Positions 34,373 through 42,538 of a DNA stretch of 64,000 bases are shown here, piece after piece. Below the pieces are notes generated by a model. The model searched no databases and was not told the DNA's origin. It was given only the letters and a program-made list of their open reading frames with translations. How positions within the stretch are numbered: the first letter of the stretch is position 1; every line of letters starts with the position of its first letter. The DNA is from Aureivirga sp. CE67 (GTDB lineage: Bacteria; Bacteroidota; Bacteroidia; Flavobacteriales; Flavobacteriaceae). A program made the position numbers and the translations under genes. The stretch spans positions 62,001-126,000 of the forward strand of contig NZ_JADOTV010000005.1 of assembly GCF_015767245.1 (NCBI RefSeq). The letters are read 5' to 3'.

Positions 34373-35338
34373 TTAAGATTCAATCTTCTTGGTTAGAAGC
34401 CAAGCGTCTTTATATCCTTCCTTTTTTATCTTATTTAAAGTTGTCAATGCTTCTTCTTTTGTCTTAAAACTAGCAAACGCAACTTGAATTAAATCCCATT
34501 TATTTTTCCCAATAACTTTAGCTGAAAATCCTTTTTTAGACAATTCATTTATTTTTTTGTCAGCATTTTTCATTTGTCTAAAACTTCCAGCAACGATATG
34601 ATAGTTTAAAGTCTCTGCTTTTGGTTTTAATCCAATATTTAGAGTAATAGCAGGTAATGGATTTCCAACATAAAAAGTAGCTTCCTGTATCTTCTTTTCG
34701 ATGTTTTCTTGCTGTTTACTAGAATCTGCAAATTCTGTTTCTAATTCTTTTTCTTCATAGAAATAATTTCCAGCACTATACAATCCGAAAAGTAAAGCAA
34801 TTCCTGCAGCATATTTTATATATGTTTTATAATTCGTAGGAGTAGCTTCTTTTTCTTCTACTTTTTCTGCTCTTGGAAGTTTGATAACTGGTTTTTCTTC
34901 TACAACTTTTTCTTCTTCTCGCTTGATTGGAGGAGAAACAAAACTTGAAAGTCCAAATGAAGATCTTAAATAATTAATATCATTTGAAGGTTCAAAAACC
35001 AAGTTTTCATTTTGATCTAAAGAGAAAGAACCAATTCCTGACAACTCTAGCGTACCAGCTTTTATTGAAGAATTCCATTCTGAAATTGTTTCTTCAATTT
35101 TAAGCATCGCTTCGTCATAAGTAATTTTGTTTTGTTTCGCAATATAATTTGCCAACAAACCATCATTCTCACTTAAATACTTGTTGAATGTTATTTTCTT
35201 AGTTGGAGGTGTAAATGTATGTGTTATTTCGTCCAGTGTTGCTGAAGTTTCTGAACAAATAAATCCCCCAAAATTTGGTACAATTACGCAATCGTATCTG
35301 TACAATAAATCTGCTATGTTCTCTACTATCATCCTCAT
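34373..35338 (-). CDS. HU-CCDC81/SPOR-domain protein
   Basis: About 321 residues from ATG 35338 (MRMIVENIADLL), or from 35332; the longer frame from 35401 adds a hydrophobic stretch not seen in the family. Order of parts: tandem HU-CCDC81-like domains (YRYDCVIVPNFGGFICS, then KITFNKYLSENDG and IKAGTLELSGIG), a single membrane segment (TYIKYAAGIALLFGLYSAGN), a linker, and a C-terminal SPOR domain (YHIVAGSFR, VIGKNKWDLIQVAFASF) that binds denuded peptidoglycan. The topology places HU-like domains in the cytoplasm and SPOR in the periplasm. Confidence 0.8.
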   Translation of the reverse strand: MRMIVENIADLLYRYDCVIVPNFGGFICSETSATLDEITHTFTPPTKKITFNKYLSENDGLLANYIAKQNKITYDEAMLKIEETISEWNSSIKAGTLELSGIGSFSLDQNENLVFEPSNDINYLRSSFGLSSFVSPPIKREEEKVVEEKPVIKLPRAEKVEEKEATPTNYKTYIKYAAGIALLFGLYSAGNYFYEEKELETEFADSSKQQENIEKKIQEATFYVGNPLPAITLNIGLKPKAETLNYHIVAGSFRQMKNADKKINELSKKGFSAKVIGKNKWDLIQVAFASFKTKEEALTTLNKIKKEGYKDAWLLTKKIES

Positions 35339-35436
35339 TGCTACAAATATAGCTAAAAAAGAACTACTTAGATATATAAAATTTACTATTTTTATTAACA
35401 TAACCTATTAAAGCTCAGTGAAAGAAGTTAAAATCT

Positions 35437-36531
35437 ATGGAAGAAAATCTACGTTATGTATTGGCTTTGCAAAAAGTAAAAGGAATTGGAGATACTTATG
35501 CGAAAAAATTGATCAATTATTGTGGAAGTGCAAAAGCTGTTTTTGAAGAAAAAGAGAAAGATTTATGCAAGATAAATGGTATCACTCCAAACATCATGAA
35601 AAATTTAAAAAATCCAGAAATTTTTCAAAAAGCAGAGGAGGAGCTAAAGTTTATCGAACAGAATAATATTCAAACTGTATATTTTGAATCAGAAGAATAT
35701 CCTGATAATTTAAAACAATGCTTAGATAGTCCTATTTTACTTTTTAAAGATGGAAATTTTGATTTTAAAGATCGAAAGACTTTAAGCATCGTCGGAACTA
35801 GAAATATGACTAGCAATGGAAGAATTTTTTGTCAAGAACTTGTAGAGGAAGTTGCATCTTATGATCCTATTATTGTTAGCGGTTTTGCTTACGGTGTCGA
35901 TATTTGCGCACATTTAGCTGCTTTGGATAATCACTTGAAAACTGTTGCTGTTTTAGCGCATGGTTTCGGACATATTTACCCAAAAGTTCATAAGAAATAT
36001 GTGAATAAAATTAATGATTGTGGAGGATTCCTGACGGATTTTTGGTATGAAATGACTCCACAAAGAGAGTTTTTCTTGAGTAGAAATCGAATTGTTGCAG
36101 GAATTTCGGATGCTGTTATTGTGATTGAGTCTGCTGAAAAAGGTGGTTCTTTGGCTACAGCTGAAATTGCAAATTCTTATCAAAAAGATGTTTTTGCTGT
36201 TCCTGGAAGAGTTTCTGATAAATTCAGTGTTGGATGTAATAATTTGATTAAAAATCATAAAGCAACAATGATTACAAGTCCTTCAGATTTGATAAAAGCT
36301 TTGAAATGGGATGAAAAAAAACAAAAACCAATTCAGAAAATGCTTTTTGTGAATTTGGATGAAGACGAACAAAAGATTTTTGATTTTTTGGAAGAAAATG
36401 GAATGCAATTACTGGATTTAATTTCTTTAAACTGTGATATTCCAATTCATAAAGTAGCGTCTATTTTGTTGAATTTGGAACTAAAAGGAGTCATCAGACC
36501 TCTTCCTGGAAAAATGTTTGAGTTGGCTTAA
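35437..36531 (+). CDS. dprA: DNA-processing protein DprA
   Basis: A 364-residue protein with an N-terminal helix-hairpin-helix-type part (KVKGIGDTYAKKLINY), the Rossmann DprA core (LSIVGTRNMTSNG, VSGFAYGVDICAH, FFLSRNRIVAG, SAEKGGSLATAE), and a C-terminal winged-helix region. DprA loads RecA on single-stranded DNA during natural transformation. It is divergent from the SPOR gene; ssb follows 129 bp later. Confidence 0.95.
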   Translation: MEENLRYVLALQKVKGIGDTYAKKLINYCGSAKAVFEEKEKDLCKINGITPNIMKNLKNPEIFQKAEEELKFIEQNNIQTVYFESEEYPDNLKQCLDSPILLFKDGNFDFKDRKTLSIVGTRNMTSNGRIFCQELVEEVASYDPIIVSGFAYGVDICAHLAALDNHLKTVAVLAHGFGHIYPKVHKKYVNKINDCGGFLTDFWYEMTPQREFFLSRNRIVAGISDAVIVIESAEKGGSLATAEIANSYQKDVFAVPGRVSDKFSVGCNNLIKNHKATMITSPSDLIKALKWDEKKQKPIQKMLFVNLDEDEQKIFDFLEENGMQLLDLISLNCDIPIHKVASILLNLELKGVIRPLPGKMFELA

Positions 36532-36659
36532 AAATAGAAATGAAATAACCGTTTACATTCGTTTAAATTCAAATGTAATCGGTTTTAAATAATTATTAAC
36601 CGAATCTAATTTTCGATTCGTCTTTACTTTGTCTCATAATCATTTAAAATCAACGCATT

Positions 36660-36995
36660 ATGAATAACTTAAGAAATAAAGTACAGTTAATTGGAAGATT
36701 AGGAATGGATCCAGAAGTAAAGGTTTTAGATTCGGGAAAAAAATTAGCAAAATTTTCTATCGCAACCACAGAAGCTTATAAAAATCAAAAAGGAGAAAGA
36801 GTAGAAGATACACAATGGCATAATATTATCGTGTGGGAACGAAATGCTGAATTTGCTGAAAAATTCTTATCAAAAGGAAAAGAAATTGCTTTAGAAGGAA
36901 AACTTTCAAATCGAACTTATGAAGACTCTAATGGTGTAAAAAGATATACAACAGAAATTATTGCAAACGACTTTGTTTTGTTTGGAAAAAAGTGA
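36660..36995 (+). CDS. ssb: Single-stranded DNA-binding protein without acidic tail
   Basis: A 111-residue OB-fold protein (NKVQLIGRLGMDPEV, AKFSIATTEAYKNQKGE, TQWHNIIVWE, LEGKLSNRTYEDSNG, DFVLFGKK). It ends right after the OB fold and lacks the disordered linker and the C-terminal DDDIPF-like tip that recruits repair proteins. This may be a second SSB paralog, perhaps used in transformation given the neighbouring dprA. The stop codon is unambiguous, but I cannot exclude an assembly truncation. Confidence 0.9.
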   Translation: MNNLRNKVQLIGRLGMDPEVKVLDSGKKLAKFSIATTEAYKNQKGERVEDTQWHNIIVWERNAEFAEKFLSKGKEIALEGKLSNRTYEDSNGVKRYTTEIIANDFVLFGKK

Positions 36996-37161
36996 ACTGA
37001 TTTAAACTTTTTAGCCAAAACAAAGAGTTTCATCTGATGTTTATTACTGGTGAAGGAAAAAGTTTTCAGCATAGCCTTAGTTATGGTTAAAATTTTTTAC
37101 AAACCAGAAATGAACATGCTTAAAACGAATTTTGAGTTAAAATTTTAAATCTGTTCAAAAA

Positions 37162-39702
37162 TTAAAAAGAAACTCTATACAGTAAATTAGGAGTAATTTT
37201 CAGTCCAAGTCTATCAATTACTTCTAATTTATTTTCTAGTGTAGAACTGGTTCTATACTCTCGATTTATGTAATTATTTTGATTTAAGACATTCAAAATT
37301 GAAAATCCGATTTTACTTTTAATATTTGATTTTTTTACCAAATCAAAATCGTAAGTCATCGAAAAATCTACTCTAGAATAGTTTGGAAGTCTTTTATTAT
37401 TTATTTCATCATAAGCAATAATTGGAGCACCAAAAGAAGTCAAGTTTGAATTGTAAATTTCCGTATAAGGTTTTCCTGTATGCCAAGTCCATAAAAGTGC
37501 AAATTGAATCTTATTTAACTGATAAATATTCGTCCATTTTATAGCATGTTTGATGTCTGTATTCGCAAAAAAATCTTTGTTGTCATTTAAGTTTTCGAAA
37601 TAGGTTTTATTTCTTAAAAAAGAATAACTAAAAGAAGTTTTGAAATTATGAATCGTTTTCTGACCAAAAAAATCTAAACCACTAATCGTACTATTCCCGA
37701 TATGATATGCATTGTCATAAGGATTTAAAAAACCAAGGGTTCTCGTGGTAATTCCTTTTACTTTTTTCTGATAAAATTCAGTACTGAAATACCATTTATT
37801 CTTGAAATAAGAAAGACTTAATGTATTCTGAGTACTTTTTATAATCGGAAATTTATCTTCGCTAGAAAGCGTCCATAATTGATTTTCTAAAACAAAATTA
37901 TTGAAAGCATTTTCACGAATTTGACTAATTATTTGATGTTTTAATTCTGAAGAAAAAGAAACCTTCCAATTTTTGGCAAATGGCTTCGAAATCACAATTC
38001 TTGGCTCTAAATAGTTTTTAGACAAAAGAGAAAAATAATTCGATCTTAAACCAACATCTAAAAAGATAAATTTGGAGTTTTTATAAGAATACTGTAAAAA
38101 TCCGGCGTAAGTTCTATTTTCTTTTTTACTTGCATCCAGATCCAAAACATAGTCTTTTCCTTTTCCTTTGAAATCGTATCCAACATTTTTATAATCATAT
38201 TCAAAACCAAAATGAAGACGATTAAATTTATCAAAATGATACTTCCAATTAGACTTCGCACCAACATCTGAAATACTATTTCTTTTCGCATAATTTTCCA
38301 AAATATTTTCTTCCGAATCTTGATAAACATTATAGTTATAAATCAATTTATATTTGGATAAAAATGCAGAAGTTTCAGATTCTAATTTTTCAGACCATTT
38401 ATTTTTTGCTTGAAAACTATAACCGTAATTTCTTGTGAAAAGATTGTCTTTAAAAATCTCATTATTTTCTGAAATACTCTGATATTCTAGTTCATTATTC
38501 AAATAAATATAACTGAAATAAAATTTATGATTTTCTGTAGGATGCCAATTGATTTTTCCGTTTAAATCATTAAATCTAAAAGTTTCAAAATCTTCATCTT
38601 TATAGGAAATACGTGTGTTTTCGAAAGTTTTTTTAGCAATATTTTTTAAGGTTATCGACTGAAAAACGGGAGCAATAGAAGTTCTGTTTGCAACTACAAT
38701 TCCTAGTTTATTTTTGATAATCGGAACATTTAAAGCAACATCTGTATTCAGTAAATTTATTCCAGCTTCTCCTCGGATTTTCTCTGGAATATACTTTTCC
38801 GATTCCATCAAAATTGTACTTGAAACTCTTTGCCCAAATTCTGCTGGAGTTCCTTTGTTTATAAAAGTAACTTTCTTTGTGATATAAGGATTAAAAGCCG
38901 AAACCATTCCGAATAAATGTCCTGTATGAAACATCTGAATTCCATCCCAAAGAATCAAATTCTGATCAGGAGTTCCACCTCTCACATGAAGTTTTGTAGC
39001 AGATTCTGTAGGACTTTTGACACTTGGTAAAAGTTGAATACTTTGTAAAATATCTGGTTCAGTAAGTCCTGGAATAATTCCTAGTTTTTTAGGTTTAATA
39101 ACAAAAGAATTGCTGGTTTTAATTATTCCTTTTGTCAAGAAATTCGAAATATTGATATTCGGAATTTGATTTACTTTTTCTTTTAATTGAAGTTTTAAAA
39201 CTGTTTCTTTTTTCTGAGAATTCAACAAAATAGTTCGAGTTTCATAAACGATATGTTGGATTTTTAATTCCTTGAAATTATTCGTTTCAATTTGAAAATA
39301 ACCAAATTTATTCGAAATCGTATATTGTTCTCCAACTCGAATAACCGCTCCAGCTATCGGTTGTTTATACTCAGAAAACAAATATCCTTTTATAATTTTT
39401 GGAGTTTGAATACCTCGAATTACATAATATTTTTCAGAAATTAAATCAAACTGTAAATTGGTTTTTGATTCTAAAACTTGAATTAATTCTTCAAGATTTA
39501 AATCTTTATCCGAAGCTGAAATTTGAATCGTTTCTATAAGGTTTGATTCATAAGAAAAACGAATATCAAAATGGTCTTCTATCTTAGAAAGTGCGGATTT
39601 TAAAGCTGTATTTTTAAAATTACACGTGTAGGTATTCTTTTTCTGAGCAAACACAGAAATAGTTAAGCATAAACTAAAAAAGACACCTAAAAAGAATTTC
39701 AT
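37162..39702 (-). CDS. TonB-dependent receptor with STN domain (FecA-type)
   Basis: An 846-residue receptor. It has a signal peptide, an STN signalling domain (about 25-95, ALSKIEDHFDIRFSYE), a carboxypeptidase-regulatory-like domain (about 100-185), a plug (about 200-330, including LHVRGGTPDQNLILWDG and TPAEFGQRVS), and a barrel ending in VSF. The N-terminal STN region talks to the FecR anti-sigma factor, so ligand binding at the surface can switch on the ECF sigma. It is the third gene of the sigma/FecR/receptor operon, with a 3-bp gap after FecR. Confidence 0.9.
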   Translation of the reverse strand: MKFFLGVFFSLCLTISVFAQKKNTYTCNFKNTALKSALSKIEDHFDIRFSYESNLIETIQISASDKDLNLEELIQVLESKTNLQFDLISEKYYVIRGIQTPKIIKGYLFSEYKQPIAGAVIRVGEQYTISNKFGYFQIETNNFKELKIQHIVYETRTILLNSQKKETVLKLQLKEKVNQIPNINISNFLTKGIIKTSNSFVIKPKKLGIIPGLTEPDILQSIQLLPSVKSPTESATKLHVRGGTPDQNLILWDGIQMFHTGHLFGMVSAFNPYITKKVTFINKGTPAEFGQRVSSTILMESEKYIPEKIRGEAGINLLNTDVALNVPIIKNKLGIVVANRTSIAPVFQSITLKNIAKKTFENTRISYKDEDFETFRFNDLNGKINWHPTENHKFYFSYIYLNNELEYQSISENNEIFKDNLFTRNYGYSFQAKNKWSEKLESETSAFLSKYKLIYNYNVYQDSEENILENYAKRNSISDVGAKSNWKYHFDKFNRLHFGFEYDYKNVGYDFKGKGKDYVLDLDASKKENRTYAGFLQYSYKNSKFIFLDVGLRSNYFSLLSKNYLEPRIVISKPFAKNWKVSFSSELKHQIISQIRENAFNNFVLENQLWTLSSEDKFPIIKSTQNTLSLSYFKNKWYFSTEFYQKKVKGITTRTLGFLNPYDNAYHIGNSTISGLDFFGQKTIHNFKTSFSYSFLRNKTYFENLNDNKDFFANTDIKHAIKWTNIYQLNKIQFALLWTWHTGKPYTEIYNSNLTSFGAPIIAYDEINNKRLPNYSRVDFSMTYDFDLVKKSNIKSKIGFSILNVLNQNNYINREYRTSSTLENKLEVIDRLGLKITPNLLYRVSF

Positions 39703-39705
39703 TAT

Positions 39706-40611
39706 TTACTCCGTTATTGTAATATTTTTTCCTGAAATAGTATATTTTAATTGCATTGCAGAAGTCAAAGTCTGTAAAGCTAATTCAAGATTGGTATTAC
39801 TTAACGTACCTGTAAATAATTTATTTGATGAAGTTTTGTTTTCAATAGAAATATCAAATTGCTTTTCAAGGCTTTCGAAAACAATTTTTAAAGGTGTTTT
39901 TTCAAAAGAAATTTCACCATTGATCCATGTTGGAGCTTCGTTTTTAGAATTCCAAGTAGTTATTTCGTTTTGAATATTTTGATAAGCATCTGATTGCGTA
40001 AGAATTACTTCTTTATTTTGTTGTTTTACGGAAACTTTTCCTTCATAACAAACAACTTTGAAGAAATCATCCGACGTATTCACGTCAAACTGTGTTCCTA
40101 AAACAGTAACGCTTCCGTTTTCTGTTTCTACTGTGAAAGTACTTCCTTTTTTAACTTTGAAATATCCTTCCCCTTCAAGTTTTAATTTTCGTTCAAACTT
40201 CCATAATTCTGGTTGGTAAGTCAATTTCGATTTTGCATTCAAAATTACTTCCGAACTATCTGCAAGCATCACGATTCTTTGCTCTCCAAAACTTGTCTGA
40301 ATCACTGTAGAAGAAGTTTTAAACAAGAAAAATGAAATCATAATCACCACAGAAGCAGCAGCAGCGTACATCCAAAGTGGAATAACTTTAGATTTTTTCT
40401 TAGGAGTTTCCAATTTTTGCTTGATTGCACTAAAGTTTTTATCTGTATCAAAATTTGGTACAGACAAATGTTCTGATTGATTTTTTATTTCTTGAAAGAC
40501 ATTAAAATCTTCTTCCGAAACTAATTTTTTCAATTCAGAATCTGAGATTTCTCCAGCAATCCATTTTGCTAAAAAAATATCTTTATTTTCTATGTTATCT
40601 TCTGTTTTCAT
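39706..40611 (-). CDS. FecR-type anti-sigma factor
   Basis: I choose ATG 40611 (MKTEDNIENKD); a TTG at 40632 would add seven residues. About 301 residues: a cytoplasmic N-terminal part (WIAGEISDSELKKL), one membrane helix (about 82-100, VIPLWMYAAAASVVIMISFF), and a periplasmic FecR domain (SFGEQRIVMLADSSEVILNAKS, FTVETENGSVTVLGTQFDV) with a DUF4974-like C-terminus. It lies 43 bp after the sigma gene. It sequesters the sigma factor until the STN domain of the receptor signals. Confidence 0.9.
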   Translation of the reverse strand: MKTEDNIENKDIFLAKWIAGEISDSELKKLVSEEDFNVFQEIKNQSEHLSVPNFDTDKNFSAIKQKLETPKKKSKVIPLWMYAAAASVVIMISFFLFKTSSTVIQTSFGEQRIVMLADSSEVILNAKSKLTYQPELWKFERKLKLEGEGYFKVKKGSTFTVETENGSVTVLGTQFDVNTSDDFFKVVCYEGKVSVKQQNKEVILTQSDAYQNIQNEITTWNSKNEAPTWINGEISFEKTPLKIVFESLEKQFDISIENKTSSNKLFTGTLSNTNLELALQTLTSAMQLKYTISGKNITITE

Positions 40612-40645
40612 GACTTTACACAAATAAAACAACTAGAGTAAAAAA

Positions 40646-40656
40646 TACCCTACCTT
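40646..40656 (-). promoter_or_regulatory. GTAGGGTA motif between sigma and FecR genes
   Basis: Minus-strand reading AAGGTAGGGTA lies in the 43-bp gap between the sigma and FecR genes. Two plus-strand GTAGGGT motifs occur upstream of the sigma gene and the divergent lipoprotein. Their repetition within one ECF locus suggests sigma-dependent promoter elements. Confidence 0.35.
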
Positions 40657-41173
40657 AAATTTTTCCAATTTTATCTCTTAAAATAACCAATGCATTATGC
40701 ATTCTTTTTTCTACCGCTTTTACAGAAATACCAAGTGTTTCAGCTATTTCTGCATATTTTTTCTTGTCGATTCTACTCATTAAAAAAACTTCTCTTTGTT
40801 TTTCAGATAAAGAAGCAATCGCATTATTCAGCTTGTCCTGAAATTCTTTTTGTCTTAAAACATTTTCAGGAGTATCATTATCTTTATAAGAACTTTTATT
40901 CTGATTTTCAATGTATTTATGTACAACTTTTTCGTGTTTCTTTTCGTTTAGAAACAAGTTAGACGAAACTGTAAAAAGAAAAGATTTTGCTTTTTCATAA
41001 GCGACTTTCTCACAGTTCTTCCAAAGTTTTACAAATGCTTCTTGAAGCAAATCTTCTGCATTTGCTTTTGAACCTGTTTTGTAAAACATAAAGTTGAAAA
41101 CATCTTTGGAATGTTTCTTATAAAGCTCTTCAAAAACGGTAGGTTTACAAACTGATTTTTTATCTTCTGTCAT
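40655..41173 (-). CDS. ECF RNA polymerase sigma factor (FecI-like)
   Basis: A 172-residue sigma-70 family protein. Region 2 is FEELYKKHSKDVFNFMFYK and AEDLLQEAFVKLW; region 4 is LSEKQREVFLMSRIDKKKYAEI and GISVKAVEKRMHNAL. There are no regions 1 or 3, as in ECF factors. It opens an operon with FecR and the STN-bearing receptor and is divergent from the repeat lipoprotein, so it probably drives its own operon and perhaps that gene too. Confidence 0.92.
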   Translation of the reverse strand: MTEDKKSVCKPTVFEELYKKHSKDVFNFMFYKTGSKANAEDLLQEAFVKLWKNCEKVAYEKAKSFLFTVSSNLFLNEKKHEKVVHKYIENQNKSSYKDNDTPENVLRQKEFQDKLNNAIASLSEKQREVFLMSRIDKKKYAEIAETLGISVKAVEKRMHNALVILRDKIGKI

Positions 41174-41261
41174 CTAAGAGTAAAATTAAAAGATGGTAAA
41201 ATTATTATTTTCAACAAAAGAATGAAAGTTTTGAAATAATTTATTTTATTTGACAAATTAA

Positions 41262-41310
41262 GTAGGGTAATTTAGAATCATATTGTTTTATCGATATAGT
41301 ATAGTAGGGT
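41262..41310 (+). promoter_or_regulatory. Two GTAGGGT motifs before the repeat lipoprotein
   Basis: GTAGGGT is at 41262-41268 and again at 41304-41310, 42 bp apart; the second ends 4 bp before the ATG at 41315. With the minus-strand copy at 40646-40656, these are three copies within 700 bp. I infer binding by the adjacent ECF sigma factor or by a regulator, but the roles of the two copies differ. Confidence 0.35.
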
Positions 41311-41314
41311 GAAC

Positions 41315-42481
41315 ATGAAAAATTTAATGACATATTTTCTTTTGATAATCTTTTCTTTTTCCATTTTTTTAGGGTGTGAAAATGATGATTCTATTGGAGA
41401 TAATTCGTCTAATACAGAAAATATACAAGAGAGTGCTTCCTTGGAAGATTTTATGGTAAACTTTCGTTCTTATCTTCAAAATGAAGAAGAAGATATTGAA
41501 GATTTATTATGTTTTGATTTTATATACCCAATAAAACTTCAATTTGATGAACAACTAGTTATTACTATTGAAAACTTTGAAGGTTTAAAAGAGATTATTG
41601 AGTTTCAAAGTACAGATAATACGAAGTATGGAATAAAATTTCCTTTCCAGATTTCTTTTCCAAAAGTTGGAATCACTAAAGATATTTTAAACGAAGATAT
41701 TTTTGAAGAAACTATAGAAAATTGCAATTTTGAAACAGAAGAATGTTTTGAAGTACAGTTTCCAGTACAAGTGAATATTTATGGTTCTCCATTGATTATT
41801 TACTCGATAGATCAATATGAAGATATTATCGAAGAATATGATGAACAAGATGTTATTAATATCTTCCCTGTTATTGTTAGAATGAATACTGGTGAGATTC
41901 GAATTATCGAAAATAATCAACAATTAGAATCTCTTTTAGAAGAATGTGAAGATGACGAAGATAATGAAGCTCAAGCTTATTGTTATACTCTTGATTTTCC
42001 TGTTGAATATACTATAAATGATAATGAAGATGAAATAGAAAATCATGGACAGCTTTTAGGGCTTATAGAAACTTTTATTAGTGGAAATAATGATAATATC
42101 GAGTTCGATTTTCCATATACAGTAATTAGTGAAGATGATGAAGAATTTGAGATAGAGGATTTTGCTCTTTTAGTTCATTATATCAAATTCTGTGGAGATT
42201 TTCATTTAGAAACTGCTTTTGATTTTTCTTATCACGAATGTATTTCTAGTTTGAAATATCCACTACAAATGACTATAAGTGGGAATACTGTAACTTTCCA
42301 AAATCAAACACAACACGAGAATCATTTTTCTGATTATGATGAAGAAACAATAGAAAACGTTGAATATGTTTATCCAATAACTTTTTATTTGAATAATCAG
42401 GAAGAATATACTATTGAAAATGAAATCGAATATGCTGAGTTGATTTTTGCAGAAGATTGTGAAGAATTGATCGAAGATTAA
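41315..42481 (+). CDS. Acidic surface lipoprotein with four Cys-bounded repeats
   Basis: I choose ATG 41315 (MKNLMTYFL); a GTG at 41309 would add two residues. About 388 residues, lipobox FLGCENDD. Numbered from the GTG, Cys pairs at 68/139, 146/213, 225/295 and 311/384 each enclose about 67-73 residues. Each unit holds two half-repeats with a (F/Y)P motif (near 74, 112, 152, 187, 231, 269, 318, 356), followed by beta-rich acidic sequence. I do not know a named family. The fold is probably extracellular and disulphide-bonded. It is divergent from the sigma/FecR/receptor operon, so it may be the receptor's partner or a target of the sigma factor. Confidence 0.75.
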   Translation: MKNLMTYFLLIIFSFSIFLGCENDDSIGDNSSNTENIQESASLEDFMVNFRSYLQNEEEDIEDLLCFDFIYPIKLQFDEQLVITIENFEGLKEIIEFQSTDNTKYGIKFPFQISFPKVGITKDILNEDIFEETIENCNFETEECFEVQFPVQVNIYGSPLIIYSIDQYEDIIEEYDEQDVINIFPVIVRMNTGEIRIIENNQQLESLLEECEDDEDNEAQAYCYTLDFPVEYTINDNEDEIENHGQLLGLIETFISGNNDNIEFDFPYTVISEDDEEFEIEDFALLVHYIKFCGDFHLETAFDFSYHECISSLKYPLQMTISGNTVTFQNQTQHENHFSDYDEETIENVEYVYPITFYLNNQEEYTIENEIEYAELIFAEDCEELIED

Positions 42482-42490
42482 AACAAAAAA

Positions 42491-42514
42491 GGCATCCGAT
42501 TAAAATCGGATGCC
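42491..42514. terminator. Bidirectional terminator
   Basis: GGCATCCGAT (42491-42500) and ATCGGATGCC (42505-42514) form a 10-bp stem with a 4-nt loop, flanked by A6 on the left and T-rich sequence on the right. It ends the convergent lipoprotein and OmpA genes. Confidence 0.85.
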
Positions 42515-42538
42515 TCAATATCTTTTTTTTAGTTTCTT

